Part shown: positions 10,474-19,277 of the stretch, piece after piece | How positions within the stretch are numbered: the stretch's first letter is position 1 | How the letters are laid out: each line of letters begins with the position of its first letter | DNA from: Terriglobus tenax | Lineage (GTDB): Bacteria > Acidobacteriota > Terriglobia > Terriglobales > Acidobacteriaceae | NCBI RefSeq assembly: GCF_025685395.1 | Contig: NZ_JAGSYA010000004.1 | Coordinates: 496,001 to 560,000, forward strand | Reading direction: 5' to 3' | Length of the DNA: 64,000 nt | Made by a program: the position numbers and the translations under genes | Notes under the pieces: model-generated | The model's database searches: none | What the model was told of the DNA's origin: nothing | What the model saw: only the letters and a program-made list of their open reading frames with translations

Positions 10474-12525
10474 TTACCAGACCTTGCAGACCGTCTCCTT
10501 CACCATCGGCTGGCCCTTCTTGCAGCCAAACGCCGTGGCGAACTGCGGTATGTTCGTCACAATGCCATTGATGCGTGCATAGCCCGGCGAGTGCGGGTTG
10601 GTGATCGCACTCACCCGCAGATTCTCCGGACGCTGGTTTTCGCACGCCCACTGGGCAAAGCCAATAAAGAACCGCTGGTCAGGAGTAAAACCCTCCACCG
10701 GAGCCAGTCGCTGGGTCTGCGTCGCCTTCTGCCAGGCAATGTAGGCAATCAGCGTCCCTCCCAGGTCAGCCACATCCTCACCGCTTGTCAGCTTGGAATT
10801 GATCTTGATGTCGTCCACGATGGTGTACGTCGCAAACTGGTCGCGCAGGCAGTTGATCTGCTTCTCAAACCCCTCCGCATCCTCCTTCGTCCACCAGTCT
10901 TTCAGGTTGCCCGCACCGTCAAACTGGCGGCCTTCATCGTCAAAGGCGTGGGTCAGCTCGTGGCCAATGGTCGAACCCGTATTGCCGTAGTTCGGCGCAT
11001 CGTCGGACTTGGCGTCATACAGCGGCGGCTGCAGTACGCCCGCCGGGAAGTTGATGTCGTTCATCTGCGGGTTGTAGTAGGCGTTCACCGTCGGAGGCGT
11101 CATGTCCCACTCGTCTTTATCCACCGGCTTGCCCACCTTGGCCCACTGCCGCGCGTCTTCAAACAGTCCCGCACGCAATACGTCGCCAAAATAATCGTCG
11201 GGCTTCACCTCCAGCTTTGAGTAGTCGCGCCACTTGTCCGGATAGCCGATCTTATTGCGAACCATGTGCAGCTTTTCCAGTGCCCGTGTCTTGGTCGCAT
11301 CGCTCATCCAGCTCAGCGTCTTAATTTCACCGGCCATGGCCTCTTCAATCTCATCGGTCATCTTCACCGTCCTGGCCTTGGTATCCGGAGCGAAGGTGCG
11401 ACGCACGAACTCCTGTCCCAGCGCCTCTCCCAGCACGTTGTCCACCTGGCGGGTGCAGCGCTTCCAGCGGGGCTGCTGCTGCTGCACGCCACGCAGGTAC
11501 TTCGAATAGAAGTCGAACTGCGCCAGCTCAAAGTCATGCGACAGCGATGGAGCGGCAGCCGTAATCGCGTGGAAGCGGAGGTACGCCTTCAGCGCCTCCA
11601 CCGGCTCGGTCGTCAGCTCCGTCTGCAGAGCCTTCTGAAACTCCGGCTGATTCACGTTCAGCGACGTCACCCCCGGCACGTTCTGCGCCGTGAAGTAGCG
11701 GTTCCAGTCAATCGCGGGCGTCAGCTTCGCCAACTCCGCGACCGGCATCTTGTGGAACTCCTTATACGGATCGCGGCGCTCAACGCGGGTCAGCTGTGAC
11801 TTGGCGAGGGCGGTCTCAATCTTCATGATCGCAGCGGCGTCCGCCTCGGCAGCCGCCTTACTCTCACCGGCAAGCGTCAGCTGCTGTGCAATGTAGGCGA
11901 CATACTTCTTGCGTGTCTCTTCGCTCTTGGCGTCCGTCTTGGTGTAATAGTCGCGGTCCGGCAGGCCAAGTCCTCCAGCCGTGACGAAGGCGATTACCTG
12001 CGACGAGTCACCCAGGTCCTGTCCGGAGCCCGAGCCGAAGAAGAAGTTGCCAATCTCCTGGTGGTGGAGAGTTGGGATGTAGGCAATTAGTTGCTGCCGG
12101 GTCTTCAGGACATCAATCTTCGCCAAAGTAGGCTTCAGCGGAGCAAGTCCGCGCTTGTTGATCGCATCCTCGTCCATGCAGGCGGAGTAGTAATCGCCGA
12201 TCTTCTGCTGGTTGGCATTGCGATTCGTGGCCTTCGAGGCGTCCACCAGGATGCCCCACAGGAACTGCATATTGTCCTGCGCCAGCTTGCCGTAGACGCT
12301 CCATCCTGCCTGATCGGCGGGAATGGGGTTGTTCTTCATCCATCCACCGCAGCTGTACTGGTAAAAGTCCGTGCACGGATCAACGGATTTATCCATGTCC
12401 GCCACACTCAGGCTGGGGGAGTAGGGCATGGCCTCCAGCGGCTTCAGCTCCGTTTGTCCCTGCGCTACTCCAAGTCCGGTAATTCCTGCCACAGCCAATA
12501 GCAGGCCTTTCATGCCAGATCGCAT
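10474..12525 (-). CDS. M13-family zinc metallopeptidase (neprilysin/PepO-like), exported
   Basis: A 683-aa peptidase of the neprilysin family that cleaves oligopeptides outside the cytoplasm. A signal peptide is at the N-terminus (MKGLLLAVAGITGLGVAQGQ). The family cysteine region DPCTDFYQYSCGGW is near residue 45. The catalytic block comprises NAYYNPQMNDINFPAG, the zinc motif HELTH in GHELTHAFDDEGRQFD near residue 523, and the third ligand in SGEDVADLGG. The C-terminal KETVCKVW is the family CxxW-type ending. The ATG at 12525 has GGAGGAGG about 6 nt upstream, which fixes the start; further upstream reading is the antisense of an intergenic region. Single gene, ended by its own hairpin. Confidence 0.95.
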   Translation of the reverse strand: MRSGMKGLLLAVAGITGLGVAQGQTELKPLEAMPYSPSLSVADMDKSVDPCTDFYQYSCGGWMKNNPIPADQAGWSVYGKLAQDNMQFLWGILVDASKATNRNANQQKIGDYYSACMDEDAINKRGLAPLKPTLAKIDVLKTRQQLIAYIPTLHHQEIGNFFFGSGSGQDLGDSSQVIAFVTAGGLGLPDRDYYTKTDAKSEETRKKYVAYIAQQLTLAGESKAAAEADAAAIMKIETALAKSQLTRVERRDPYKEFHKMPVAELAKLTPAIDWNRYFTAQNVPGVTSLNVNQPEFQKALQTELTTEPVEALKAYLRFHAITAAAPSLSHDFELAQFDFYSKYLRGVQQQQPRWKRCTRQVDNVLGEALGQEFVRRTFAPDTKARTVKMTDEIEEAMAGEIKTLSWMSDATKTRALEKLHMVRNKIGYPDKWRDYSKLEVKPDDYFGDVLRAGLFEDARQWAKVGKPVDKDEWDMTPPTVNAYYNPQMNDINFPAGVLQPPLYDAKSDDAPNYGNTGSTIGHELTHAFDDEGRQFDGAGNLKDWWTKEDAEGFEKQINCLRDQFATYTIVDDIKINSKLTSGEDVADLGGTLIAYIAWQKATQTQRLAPVEGFTPDQRFFIGFAQWACENQRPENLRVSAITNPHSPGYARINGIVTNIPQFATAFGCKKGQPMVKETVCKVW

Positions 12526-12652
12526 ACTGCCTCCTCCAAAACTCCATCCTAACGCTGTACAGCCGAGTACGAAGCTCACCGCACGACAGTTCCCTGCCGC
12601 TGCATTCTTAAGCTGCACAGGCAGTGGCTTTTCTATCCTCTCCCGCAATTCC

Positions 12653-12681
12653 TTGACTTTTCCCGTCGTGGCAAGCAAACT
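12653..12681 (+). promoter_or_regulatory. Candidate sigma-70 promoter for the anti-sigma/STAS pair
   Basis: TTGACT at 12653-12658 is a good -35 element, but the hexamer 17 bp downstream (CAAACT) is a weak -10. It lies in the 242-bp divergent gap between the M13 peptidase gene and the anti-sigma gene. I see no other feature in this gap. Weak evidence. Confidence 0.28.
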
Positions 12682-12767
12682 GCCTTTGCAAGCACCTTGG
12701 AGGAAACTCCGGCTCCCCACAGGCGTCGGCGCTTCTGAAAAAAGCATCCTAAGCCTGTAGGAGTAAC

Positions 12768-13208
12768 TTGGCCGACTCGACCACAAGCCGCGTCAGCTTC
12801 ACCCTCGACTCGACCCTCGATACCGTGAACCGGCTCGAGTCCGAGGCCGAGCAGTTTGCTCATCGTGCTGGATTTTCCGAGGACGACATCCCCAACATTG
12901 CGATGGCGGTGCGTGAAGCGGCAGTCAATGCCGTACTTCATGGCAACAATTACGGCACCGACAAGCATGTCAGCGCGTCCTTTGAAACTACCTCGTCAGA
13001 CCTGGTCATCAAGATTGCCGACCAGGGGCCAGGACTCGACCCTGAAACGATTCCTGATCCGCTCGCGCCAGAGAATATCCTGCGTGGCTCCGGACGAGGC
13101 ATCTTCCTCATCCGCGCTTTTATGGATGAGGTACACTTCCGCCAGACCCATCCTGGGACGGAACTGACCCTGATCAAACACCGTACTCCCGCACCGGCGG
13201 GCAACTAA
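12768..13208 (+). CDS. Anti-sigma factor / serine kinase, RsbW-SpoIIAB type
   Basis: A 146-aa GHKL ATPase. In partner switching it binds a sigma factor or another target and phosphorylates an antagonist STAS protein. The N box NIAMAVREAAVNAVLHGN is near residues 45-62, the G1 box DQGPGL near 86, and the G2 box GSGRGIFLI near 108. The start is TTG at 12768, five nt after TAGGAG. The cognate STAS antagonist begins 18 bp downstream, almost certainly in the same transcript. No sigma factor gene is nearby, so the target may be encoded elsewhere or be a non-sigma partner. Confidence 0.87.
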   Translation: MADSTTSRVSFTLDSTLDTVNRLESEAEQFAHRAGFSEDDIPNIAMAVREAAVNAVLHGNNYGTDKHVSASFETTSSDLVIKIADQGPGLDPETIPDPLAPENILRGSGRGIFLIRAFMDEVHFRQTHPGTELTLIKHRTPAPAGN

Positions 13209-13226
13209 CTAGGAGGAATCACCACC

Positions 13227-13574
13227 GTGAGCATGAAAGTCAGCACCCGCCAGGTAGACGGCATCACTATCCTGGATCTGAGCGGCCGCATCACCCTGGG
13301 AGAAGGCAGCGTCGTTCTGCGTGACGCCATCCGCGACCAGCTCGCTAAGGGCAATAAGAGCATCCTGCTGAACCTGGGCGACGTCAGCTACATCGACTCC
13401 TCCGGCATTGGCGAGCTCGTCAGCTCCTTTACCACCGTCAAGAATGCCGGTGGCGAGCTGAAGCTGCTGAACCTCACCAAGAAGGTCCACGACCTGCTCC
13501 AGATCACCAAGCTCTACACCGTCTTCGACGTCAAGGACGACGAAGCCTCGGCTGTAGCTTCCTTCACCAAGTAA
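13227..13574 (+). CDS. STAS-domain anti-anti-sigma factor, RsbV/SpoIIAA type
   Basis: A 115-aa single-domain STAS protein, the antagonist and kinase substrate of the upstream anti-sigma ATPase. The phosphorylation loop YIDSSGIGEL puts the expected phospho-Ser at residue 58 or 59. The fold-typical start GITILDLSGRITLGEG is clear. A GTG at 13227 sits 10 nt after AGGAGG; an ATG 6 nt further would have too long a spacing. It is followed by a strong terminator, so the operon has two genes. Confidence 0.9.
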   Translation: MSMKVSTRQVDGITILDLSGRITLGEGSVVLRDAIRDQLAKGNKSILLNLGDVSYIDSSGIGELVSSFTTVKNAGGELKLLNLTKKVHDLLQITKLYTVFDVKDDEASAVASFTK

Positions 13575-13620
13575 GCTGGATAGTTGGATGGTCTCGTACC
13601 TCTAACATCAACGGAACAAG

Positions 13621-13656
13621 AGAAGGGCCGCCCATCCGGGCGGCCCTTCTGCTTTT
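13621..13656. terminator. Strong hairpin between the convergent STAS and lemA genes
   Basis: A perfect 13-bp stem (AGAAGGGCCGCCC, loop ATCC, complementary arm 13638-13650) is followed on the plus strand by GCTTTT. It should end the anti-sigma operon and can also act on the convergent lemA transcript. The flanks carry related runs (GGATAGTTGGATGG and CTATCCAACCATCC). Confidence 0.85.
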
Positions 13657-13680
13657 AGTCTTTACTATCCAACCATCCAT

Positions 13681-14253
13681 CTACTTGCCGAAATCCACCT
13701 TCGGAGCCGTCTTCGACGCCGGATCGGCAGCATAGTAGCCCGTCTTCGGAGTGAAGCCCGCAATACCCGCCCAGATCGAGTTCGGGAACTGCTGGATATA
13801 CACGTTGTAGTCCTTGATCGTGTCGTTATACCGGCGGCGAGCCACAGCGATCCGGTTCTCCGTTCCGCTCAGCTCATCCTCCAGACGCATGAACTGCTCG
13901 TTGCTCTTCAGATCCGGATACGTCTCCTGCATCCGCGTCAGCGGCAGCAGTGCAACGCTCAAACGATCGTTCGCCGCCAGCTTTTCATCCGGCGTACGGG
14001 CCGTCAGCAGGCCGGCGCGGGCGTTGGAGATCGCAGTGAAGACATCCAGCTCCTGCTTGGCATAGCCCTTCACCGTCGCCACCAGGTTCGGAATCAGGTC
14101 CGCGCGGCGCTGCAGGTTGACGTCGATCTCAGAGAAGGCCGCCGTGACCTCTTCGTTCTTCGCGACCATCTTGTTTTTGGAGCTCGTGTAGCTTCCGAAG
14201 GCCAGCACCGCAATCACCAAAATGGCTCCAAGCCCAATCAGAAAACCCTTCAT
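13681..14253 (-). CDS. lemA: LemA family protein
   Basis: A 190-aa membrane-anchored protein. One N-terminal transmembrane helix (about residues 3-21, FLIGLGAILVIAVLAFGSY) is followed by the long helical LemA domain, marked by NEEVTAAFSEIDVNLQRRADLIPNL, SNEQFMRLEDELSGTENRI and ARRRYND. The C-terminus FPNSIWAGIAGF is typical. LemA proteins are widespread and their role is poorly understood, but they are often next to TPM-domain proteins, as here. The TPM gene lies upstream on the same strand, 80 bp away, so co-transcription is likely. Confidence 0.93.
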   Translation of the reverse strand: MKGFLIGLGAILVIAVLAFGSYTSSKNKMVAKNEEVTAAFSEIDVNLQRRADLIPNLVATVKGYAKQELDVFTAISNARAGLLTARTPDEKLAANDRLSVALLPLTRMQETYPDLKSNEQFMRLEDELSGTENRIAVARRRYNDTIKDYNVYIQQFPNSIWAGIAGFTPKTGYYAADPASKTAPKVDFGK

Positions 14254-14332
14254 GTTGTCTCTCTCCTGTTTCTCCGGAGCTGTCTCCGGCGAACTTACAA
14301 AACTTGTTGTTCAAACGCCTGCAACCAACCCG

Positions 14333-15196
14333 TTACCAGTCTCCGCTGGAACCACCGCCGCCGGAGTCACCACCGCCAAATCCACCAAAACCGCCACCGG
14401 AGGAACCTCCTCCGCCCCAGCCGCCATCTCCCCCGCGACGTCCGCCGCTGCTGCCCAGGATCTCACCAAGGACCAGCCATGGCAGAGCTCCGCCAAGTCC
14501 GCCGCCGCCGGAGCCTCCCCGGGGACCTCCGCCGCCAAACAGACGACGAAGAATGCTGAGGATGACCATCAGTACGATAAAGCCGACGATCAGCCCACCG
14601 ATGCCTATTCCTCCATCACGCTTTACCGTCTCGCGGCGATAGGTATGCACCGGCTGCTCCGGAGCCGCAATCGACACACCCGCGTCGGAGGCAATCACCT
14701 GCCCTATCTCAGTTACGCCCAGCTTCACCGCGCCGTCCCAGTCGTTCTGGCGCAACAGCGGAACCATGTCGCGGCCCACATCACCGGTCTTGGCGTCAGG
14801 CAGAATGCCTTCCAGGCCGTAGCCCACCTCAATCCGGCGCTTACGGTCCTGCGTGGCAAACAGCAGCAGAATGCCGCGATCCTTGTACTTTGGGTCTTTC
14901 GGGCCAATGCCCCAGGTATGAAACAGGTCGTTGGCGTAGTCCTCAATCGGACGGTCGTCCAGCGACTTCACGATGACGACGGCAATCTGCGCATGCGCCT
15001 GCCGGTCTACCTCGCCTGCATACTGATTGATCTCGGCCTGGGCCTGATCCGACAGAACTCCCGCCAGATCGGTCACGTACGCCGTCGGCCTGGGGAGGTC
15101 GCTAACCTTCTCACCCACTGCCATAACGGGCGCCAGCAGAACCAGCAGCAGCGCCCACATCCACGATCTGGCCAATCGGCCCATATCTACCGTCAT
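14333..15196 (-). CDS. TPM-domain (YgcG/Psb32-like) secreted or membrane protein with Gly-rich tail
   Basis: A 287-aa exported protein. After a signal peptide (SWMWALLLVLLAPVMAVG) comes the TPM domain at about 25-160 (AYVTDLAGVLSDQAQAEINQ, IAVVIVKSLDDRPIEDYAND, RGILLLFATQDRKRRIEVGYG). One transmembrane segment follows near 195-215. The last 75 residues are almost entirely Gly and Ser (GGFGGFGGGDSGGGGSSGDW), which fits YgcG-type proteins. ATG 15196 has GGAAG about 7 nt upstream; a longer form from 15232 is less likely. TPM domains are linked to membrane-protein turnover or phosphatase activity, but the role here is unknown. Paired with lemA. Confidence 0.85.
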   Translation of the reverse strand: MTVDMGRLARSWMWALLLVLLAPVMAVGEKVSDLPRPTAYVTDLAGVLSDQAQAEINQYAGEVDRQAHAQIAVVIVKSLDDRPIEDYANDLFHTWGIGPKDPKYKDRGILLLFATQDRKRRIEVGYGLEGILPDAKTGDVGRDMVPLLRQNDWDGAVKLGVTEIGQVIASDAGVSIAAPEQPVHTYRRETVKRDGGIGIGGLIVGFIVLMVILSILRRLFGGGGPRGGSGGGGLGGALPWLVLGEILGSSGGRRGGDGGWGGGGSSGGGFGGFGGGDSGGGGSSGDW

Positions 15197-15230
15197 TCTA
15201 CGCTTCCAGCCTGCAAAAGGTTCCGCAGGC

Positions 15231-15262
15231 AAAACAAAGGCGGGCGTCAGTGCCCGCCTTTG
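15231..15262 (-). terminator. Terminator of the DUF4142 gene
   Basis: An 11-bp perfect stem (CAAAGGCGGGC with GCCCGCCTTTG, 6-nt loop) is followed on the minus strand by TTTTGCC. It lies 17 bp after the DUF4142 stop and insulates the TPM-lemA unit. Confidence 0.8.
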
Positions 15263-15278
15263 CCCTACTACCCTTAAC

Positions 15279-15917
15279 TTACTTCATTGCAACATACCCG
15301 TTCTTGCGGGAGATCTCTTCGGCCTGCGCAATATGATCCTGGATGACAGGAATCGTGCGGTCCAGAGCGTCGCGCAAAGAGTTGTTCGCCGTACCGTTCA
15401 TCGTGTCCTGGAACAGCTTCAGGTCGCCCTGGTGGTCCTCGACCATCGCAGCCATGTACTCCTTGTCGAAGGCGTCGCCCGAGAGGCCGCTCAGCTTCTC
15501 ATACCGCTTCTCGTCCTTCTTTGACATCTCGCGCGATGGAGCTGCGCCCATCTCCTGCGCCAGCGGCTTCCAGGTGCGGGCCAGCACGGCGTGGTCTGTC
15601 ATTACCTTCTGCGCGAAGGCCTTTACATCGTCGTTGCTCGACTTCGCCAGCGCGAGCTGGCTCATTTTCACGGTGGCCCGGCTGCCCTGCGCAGCTGTCT
15701 TCAGGAAGTAGCGGTCGCGCATTCGCTCGCCGGTATCTCCCATCGGGATAGAACCTTCCGGCGTTGCGTTGGAGACACCCACACCAGCCGGTTTCTGCTG
15801 TTGCTGCTGCTGTGCAGTACTGGGATTGCTGCTGTAAACATTCCCGCTGGTGTCCTGCTGTGCGGCCAAAGTCGCCGCACTCAAACCAAACATAAGAACC
15901 AAGCCCGAAATACGCAT
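15279..15917 (-). CDS. DUF4142-domain exported protein
   Basis: A 212-aa protein with an N-terminal signal peptide (MRISGLVLMFGLSAATLAAQ) and a Gln-rich low-complexity stretch near residues 37-42. The DUF4142 helical domain follows (DRYFLKTAAQGSRATVKMSQ, VKAFAQKVMTDHAVL, DKEYMAAMVEDHQGDLKLF). The family has a ferritin-like or four-helix character. His residues in VMTDHAVL and VEDHQGD fit that pattern, but no catalytic role is established. It is monocistronic, ending in its own terminator. Confidence 0.85.
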   Translation of the reverse strand: MRISGLVLMFGLSAATLAAQQDTSGNVYSSNPSTAQQQQQQKPAGVGVSNATPEGSIPMGDTGERMRDRYFLKTAAQGSRATVKMSQLALAKSSNDDVKAFAQKVMTDHAVLARTWKPLAQEMGAAPSREMSKKDEKRYEKLSGLSGDAFDKEYMAAMVEDHQGDLKLFQDTMNGTANNSLRDALDRTIPVIQDHIAQAEEISRKNGYVAMK

Positions 15918-16030
15918 CCTCAGGCCCTCCTTTTCTCACTGCGGACAGGGACAATACTCCCTTCCTCATTAGGGTGGCAACAGGCCGGTGTGGTTGCCTG
16001 TATCCTGCTTCTTTGGAGCAGAAACGACCT

Positions 16031-18115
16031 ATGCAACCTCCTGTAGCCCGCCGCGAACCACATCCGACCCACATTCACGGACAAGTCCTTGAAGATGACT
16101 ACTTCTGGCTCCGCAACAAGGACTCACAAGAAGTGATCGACTACCTGAGGGCCGAGAACGCCTACACGCACGGCTTCATGGAGCCCACCAAGCCGCTGCA
16201 GGAGAAGCTGTACCGCGAGATGCTCTCGCACATCAAGGAGACCGACGTCTCCGTGCCCTACCTCGCAAACGGCTACTTCTATTACACCCGTACCGTTGAA
16301 GGTCTGCAGTACCCCATCTACTGCCGCAAGGTCTCTCCAACGCCTGGCGACCCGAACGCTCTCTACGACGATTCCCTGCCGGAAGAAATTCTGCTTGACG
16401 TCAACGAGCTGGCCAAAGGGCAGCCGTTCATGGCGATTGGCGACCTCGCCGTCTCGCCCGACAACACTCTTCTGGCCTATTCCACGGACAACACCGGCTT
16501 CCGCCAGTACACCCTTCACATCCGCTCGCTCACCACTGGTCAAGACCTGCCGGACACAGCGCCACGTACCGGCTCGCTGGTCTGGGCCAGCGATTCGAAG
16601 ACGCTTTTCTATACCGTCGAAGACGAGCAGACCAAGCGTCACCATCGTTTCTACCGCCACGCCCTCGGCGACGACACCGCTACCGACACCCTCCTCTTTG
16701 AGGAGCCTGACGAACGATTCAACCTGGGTGCAGGCCGCACCAGCGACCGCAAGTATATTTTTCTGGAAGCCGGTAGTCACACCACCACCGAAGCCCGCTT
16801 CACCCCCGCCGACAACCCCGGCGAGTTCCTTCTCCTGGCTCCGCGCATCAACGACCAGGAGTACTACGCCGACCACCGCAATGGCCGCTTCTACATTCGC
16901 GTGAATGACACCGGCAAGAACTTCCGTCTCGTCTCCGCACCCGTAGAAACCCCAGGCCGCGAGCACTGGCTGGAAGAGATTGCCGAGGACAAAGAGCATC
17001 CGCTCGAAGACTTCGACCTCTTCCGGGATTTCGCCGTCGCTTCGGACCGCGTTCTGGGCCTGCCCCGTCTGCGCGTCTTCGGCTGGCAGGGCGACAAGCT
17101 CACTCCGGAGTCCGAAGAGGTCACCTTCCCGGAGCCCACCTACTCCGCCGGCCTGCACGTCAATCGCGAGTTCAACGCCGCAACCTTCCGCTACAGCTAC
17201 CAGTCGCTGGTCGCGCCCGCGTCGGTCTACAGCTACGATGTCACCTCGCATATCTCCACGCTGCTGAAGCAGCAGGAGGTCCCGGGCAACTTCGACCGCT
17301 CGAAATACGCCTCGGAGCGTGTCTGGGCCACGGCGAAGGACGGCACAAAGATCCCAGTCTCCCTCGTCTATCGTCGCGACGAGTTTATGAAGACCGGAGA
17401 GAACCCACTCTACGTCTACGGCTACGGCTCCTATGGCTATGCGCTTCCCGTCGGCTTCAATCCCAACCGCCTTTCGCTTCTGGATCGCGGTCTCGTCCTT
17501 GCCTATGCTCACATTCGCGGCGGAGGCGATCTGGGCGACGCCTGGCACGACGCCGGCAAGATGCAGGTGAAGAGCAACACCTTCACCGACTTCATCGCCG
17601 TCACCGAGCACCTCGTCGCCGAAGGCTACGGCGACCCGAAGCGCGTCGCCATCGAAGGCGGCTCCGCTGGTGGTCTGCTGATGGGAGCGGTCACCAACCT
17701 TCGGCCCGATCTCTTCTCAGTCGTGCTTTCACACGTGCCTTTTGTCGACGTGATGAACACCATGCTCGATGACACGCTGCCGCTGACCGTGGGGGAGTAC
17801 GAGGAATGGGGCAATCCCAACGAGCCCGAAGCCTTCGCCACCATGCGTGCCTACTCGCCGTATGACAATCTGCAGCCCGCCTCCTACCCGGCCATGCTGG
17901 TGAAAACCAGCCTGAACGATTCGCAGGTCATGTACTGGGAGCCCGCAAAGTACGTCGCCAGGATGCGCACGCTGAAGCAGAACGACACTCCTCTGCTGCT
18001 CGAGACCAATATGGACGCCGGCCACGGCGGAGCCTCAGGCCGCTACGACTACCTGAAGGAGATCGCCTTCGACTACGCCTTCCTGCTGACGCAACTGGGA
18101 GTAGAAAAAGCGTGA
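16031..18115 (+). CDS. S9A prolyl oligopeptidase family, oligopeptidase B-like
   Basis: A 694-aa serine peptidase cleaving small peptides, probably after Arg/Lys if true oligopeptidase B. The N-terminus PPVARREPHPTHIHGQVLED is characteristic of that subfamily (the propeller begins after it). The catalytic triad is Ser in EGGSAGGLLMGA near 547, Asp in TSLNDSQVMYWEPAK near 629, and His in DAGHGGASGRYD near 662. No signal peptide is seen from the ATG at 16031, so it should be cytoplasmic; a start at 15974 would add a stretch with no similarity. It overlaps the isoaspartyl peptidase by 4 bp, which suggests joint peptide catabolism. Confidence 0.93.
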   Translation: MQPPVARREPHPTHIHGQVLEDDYFWLRNKDSQEVIDYLRAENAYTHGFMEPTKPLQEKLYREMLSHIKETDVSVPYLANGYFYYTRTVEGLQYPIYCRKVSPTPGDPNALYDDSLPEEILLDVNELAKGQPFMAIGDLAVSPDNTLLAYSTDNTGFRQYTLHIRSLTTGQDLPDTAPRTGSLVWASDSKTLFYTVEDEQTKRHHRFYRHALGDDTATDTLLFEEPDERFNLGAGRTSDRKYIFLEAGSHTTTEARFTPADNPGEFLLLAPRINDQEYYADHRNGRFYIRVNDTGKNFRLVSAPVETPGREHWLEEIAEDKEHPLEDFDLFRDFAVASDRVLGLPRLRVFGWQGDKLTPESEEVTFPEPTYSAGLHVNREFNAATFRYSYQSLVAPASVYSYDVTSHISTLLKQQEVPGNFDRSKYASERVWATAKDGTKIPVSLVYRRDEFMKTGENPLYVYGYGSYGYALPVGFNPNRLSLLDRGLVLAYAHIRGGGDLGDAWHDAGKMQVKSNTFTDFIAVTEHLVAEGYGDPKRVAIEGGSAGGLLMGAVTNLRPDLFSVVLSHVPFVDVMNTMLDDTLPLTVGEYEEWGNPNEPEAFATMRAYSPYDNLQPASYPAMLVKTSLNDSQVMYWEPAKYVARMRTLKQNDTPLLLETNMDAGHGGASGRYDYLKEIAFDYAFLLTQLGVEKA

Positions 18116-19209
18116 TCCGCACAACCGTTTTTGCCGCCCTTACCCTGGCAGCCACAAGCATGACCACACTCGCACAAGCACCTCAGGCGCCGCACAAATG
18201 GGCCATCGTGATTCACGGTGGCGCAGGCGTCATTGAACGCAGCAACATGACCCCGGAGGCAGAGAAGGCCTACCGCGAAGGCTTGGCGCACGTCCTTCAG
18301 ACCGGAGCCGACGTGCTCGCCAAAGGCGGCTCCTCGCTCGATGCCATCGAGGCCTCCATCAAGCTGCTGGAAGACGATCCGCTCTTCAATGCAGGCAGCG
18401 GAGCCGTCTTCACCGCCGCCGGACATAACGAGCTGGACTCAGCCATCATGGACGGCAAGACGCTCAACGCCGGAGCTGTCGCAGGCGTCACTCGCACGCG
18501 TCATCCCATCACACTGGCGCGTACCGTCATGGAGAAGTCGCCGCACGTCATGCTCATCGGCAGCGGAGCCGACGACTTCGCCAAAGACCGCGGCCTCGAA
18601 CAAGTCGATCCCAGCTACTTCTTCACCGAGCGCCGCTGGCAGCAGCTGGTGAAGGCCCTGAAGGCACAAGGCAAGCCCGTTCCGCCCCGCCCCGCGGGCG
18701 CTCCACCGGAGCCGAAGGAACCCATCGCCGAACTACAGCCGGATGAGCTGCCCGCCGCTGCATGGCCCGACGAGAACCAGACGCATAAGTACGGCACCGT
18801 CGGCGTCGTCGCGCTGGACAAGGATGGCAATATCGCCGCAGGCACCTCCACCGGAGGCACCACGGCCAAGCTCTACGGTCGCGTGGGCGACTCGCCCATC
18901 ATCGGGGCGGGCACCTATGCCTCCAACACCAGCTGCGCCGTCTCCGCCACCGGCACCGGCGAATACTTCATCCGCCTCACCGTCGCACGCGAGATTTGCG
19001 CCCTGGTCGAATACAAGGGCATGAAGCTGCAGGCAGCCGCCGATGAGGTCATCCAGAAGCGCCTCTCTGCCTTGAAGGGCGACGGCGGCATCATCGCCCT
19101 CACACCCGACGGCCAGCTCGCCTGGAGCTTCAACACCCCCGGCATGTACCGTGCCCGTCTGGTCGAAGGGGGCAAACCGCTGATCAGCATCTACAACGAC
19201 GAGCCGTAA
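18112..19209 (+). CDS. Isoaspartyl peptidase / L-asparaginase (Ntn hydrolase), exported
   Basis: A 365-aa plant-type asparaginase family enzyme, degrading isoaspartyl dipeptides or asparagine. It has a signal peptide (TTVFAALTLAATSMTTLAQA), then WAIVIHGGAGVI. The Ntn nucleophile is Thr near residue 229 in HKYGTVGVVALD; autocleavage there gives alpha and beta chains. TSTGGTTAKLYGRVGDSPIIG is the conserved substrate loop region. The linker before the cleavage site is proline-rich and unusually long (PVPPRPAGAPPEPKEPIAEL). The GTG start overlaps the peptidase stop (GTGA). The signal peptide suggests periplasmic action, unlike the cytoplasmic-looking upstream partner. Confidence 0.93.
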   Translation: MIRTTVFAALTLAATSMTTLAQAPQAPHKWAIVIHGGAGVIERSNMTPEAEKAYREGLAHVLQTGADVLAKGGSSLDAIEASIKLLEDDPLFNAGSGAVFTAAGHNELDSAIMDGKTLNAGAVAGVTRTRHPITLARTVMEKSPHVMLIGSGADDFAKDRGLEQVDPSYFFTERRWQQLVKALKAQGKPVPPRPAGAPPEPKEPIAELQPDELPAAAWPDENQTHKYGTVGVVALDKDGNIAAGTSTGGTTAKLYGRVGDSPIIGAGTYASNTSCAVSATGTGEYFIRLTVAREICALVEYKGMKLQAAADEVIQKRLSALKGDGGIIALTPDGQLAWSFNTPGMYRARLVEGGKPLISIYNDEP

Positions 19210-19226
19210 ACAGGACTCTGCCTACA

Positions 19227-19262
19227 AAAAGAAACGGGGGCGAAGATGCCCCCGTTTCTTTT
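19227..19262. terminator. Bidirectional terminator between convergent genes
   Basis: A 15-bp perfect inverted repeat (AAAAGAAACGGGGGC and its complement, 6-nt loop) is flanked by A and T runs. It lies between the isoaspartyl peptidase stop and the ABC exporter stop and can act for both. Confidence 0.85.
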
Positions 19263-19277
19263 GCCCACGATAACTCG

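Noticed and set aside
16124..17611. A 495-codon open frame antisense to the S9 peptidase
   Set aside because: The opposite strand has full peptidase motifs. High GC content leaves long open antisense frames; the product has no recognisable domain.
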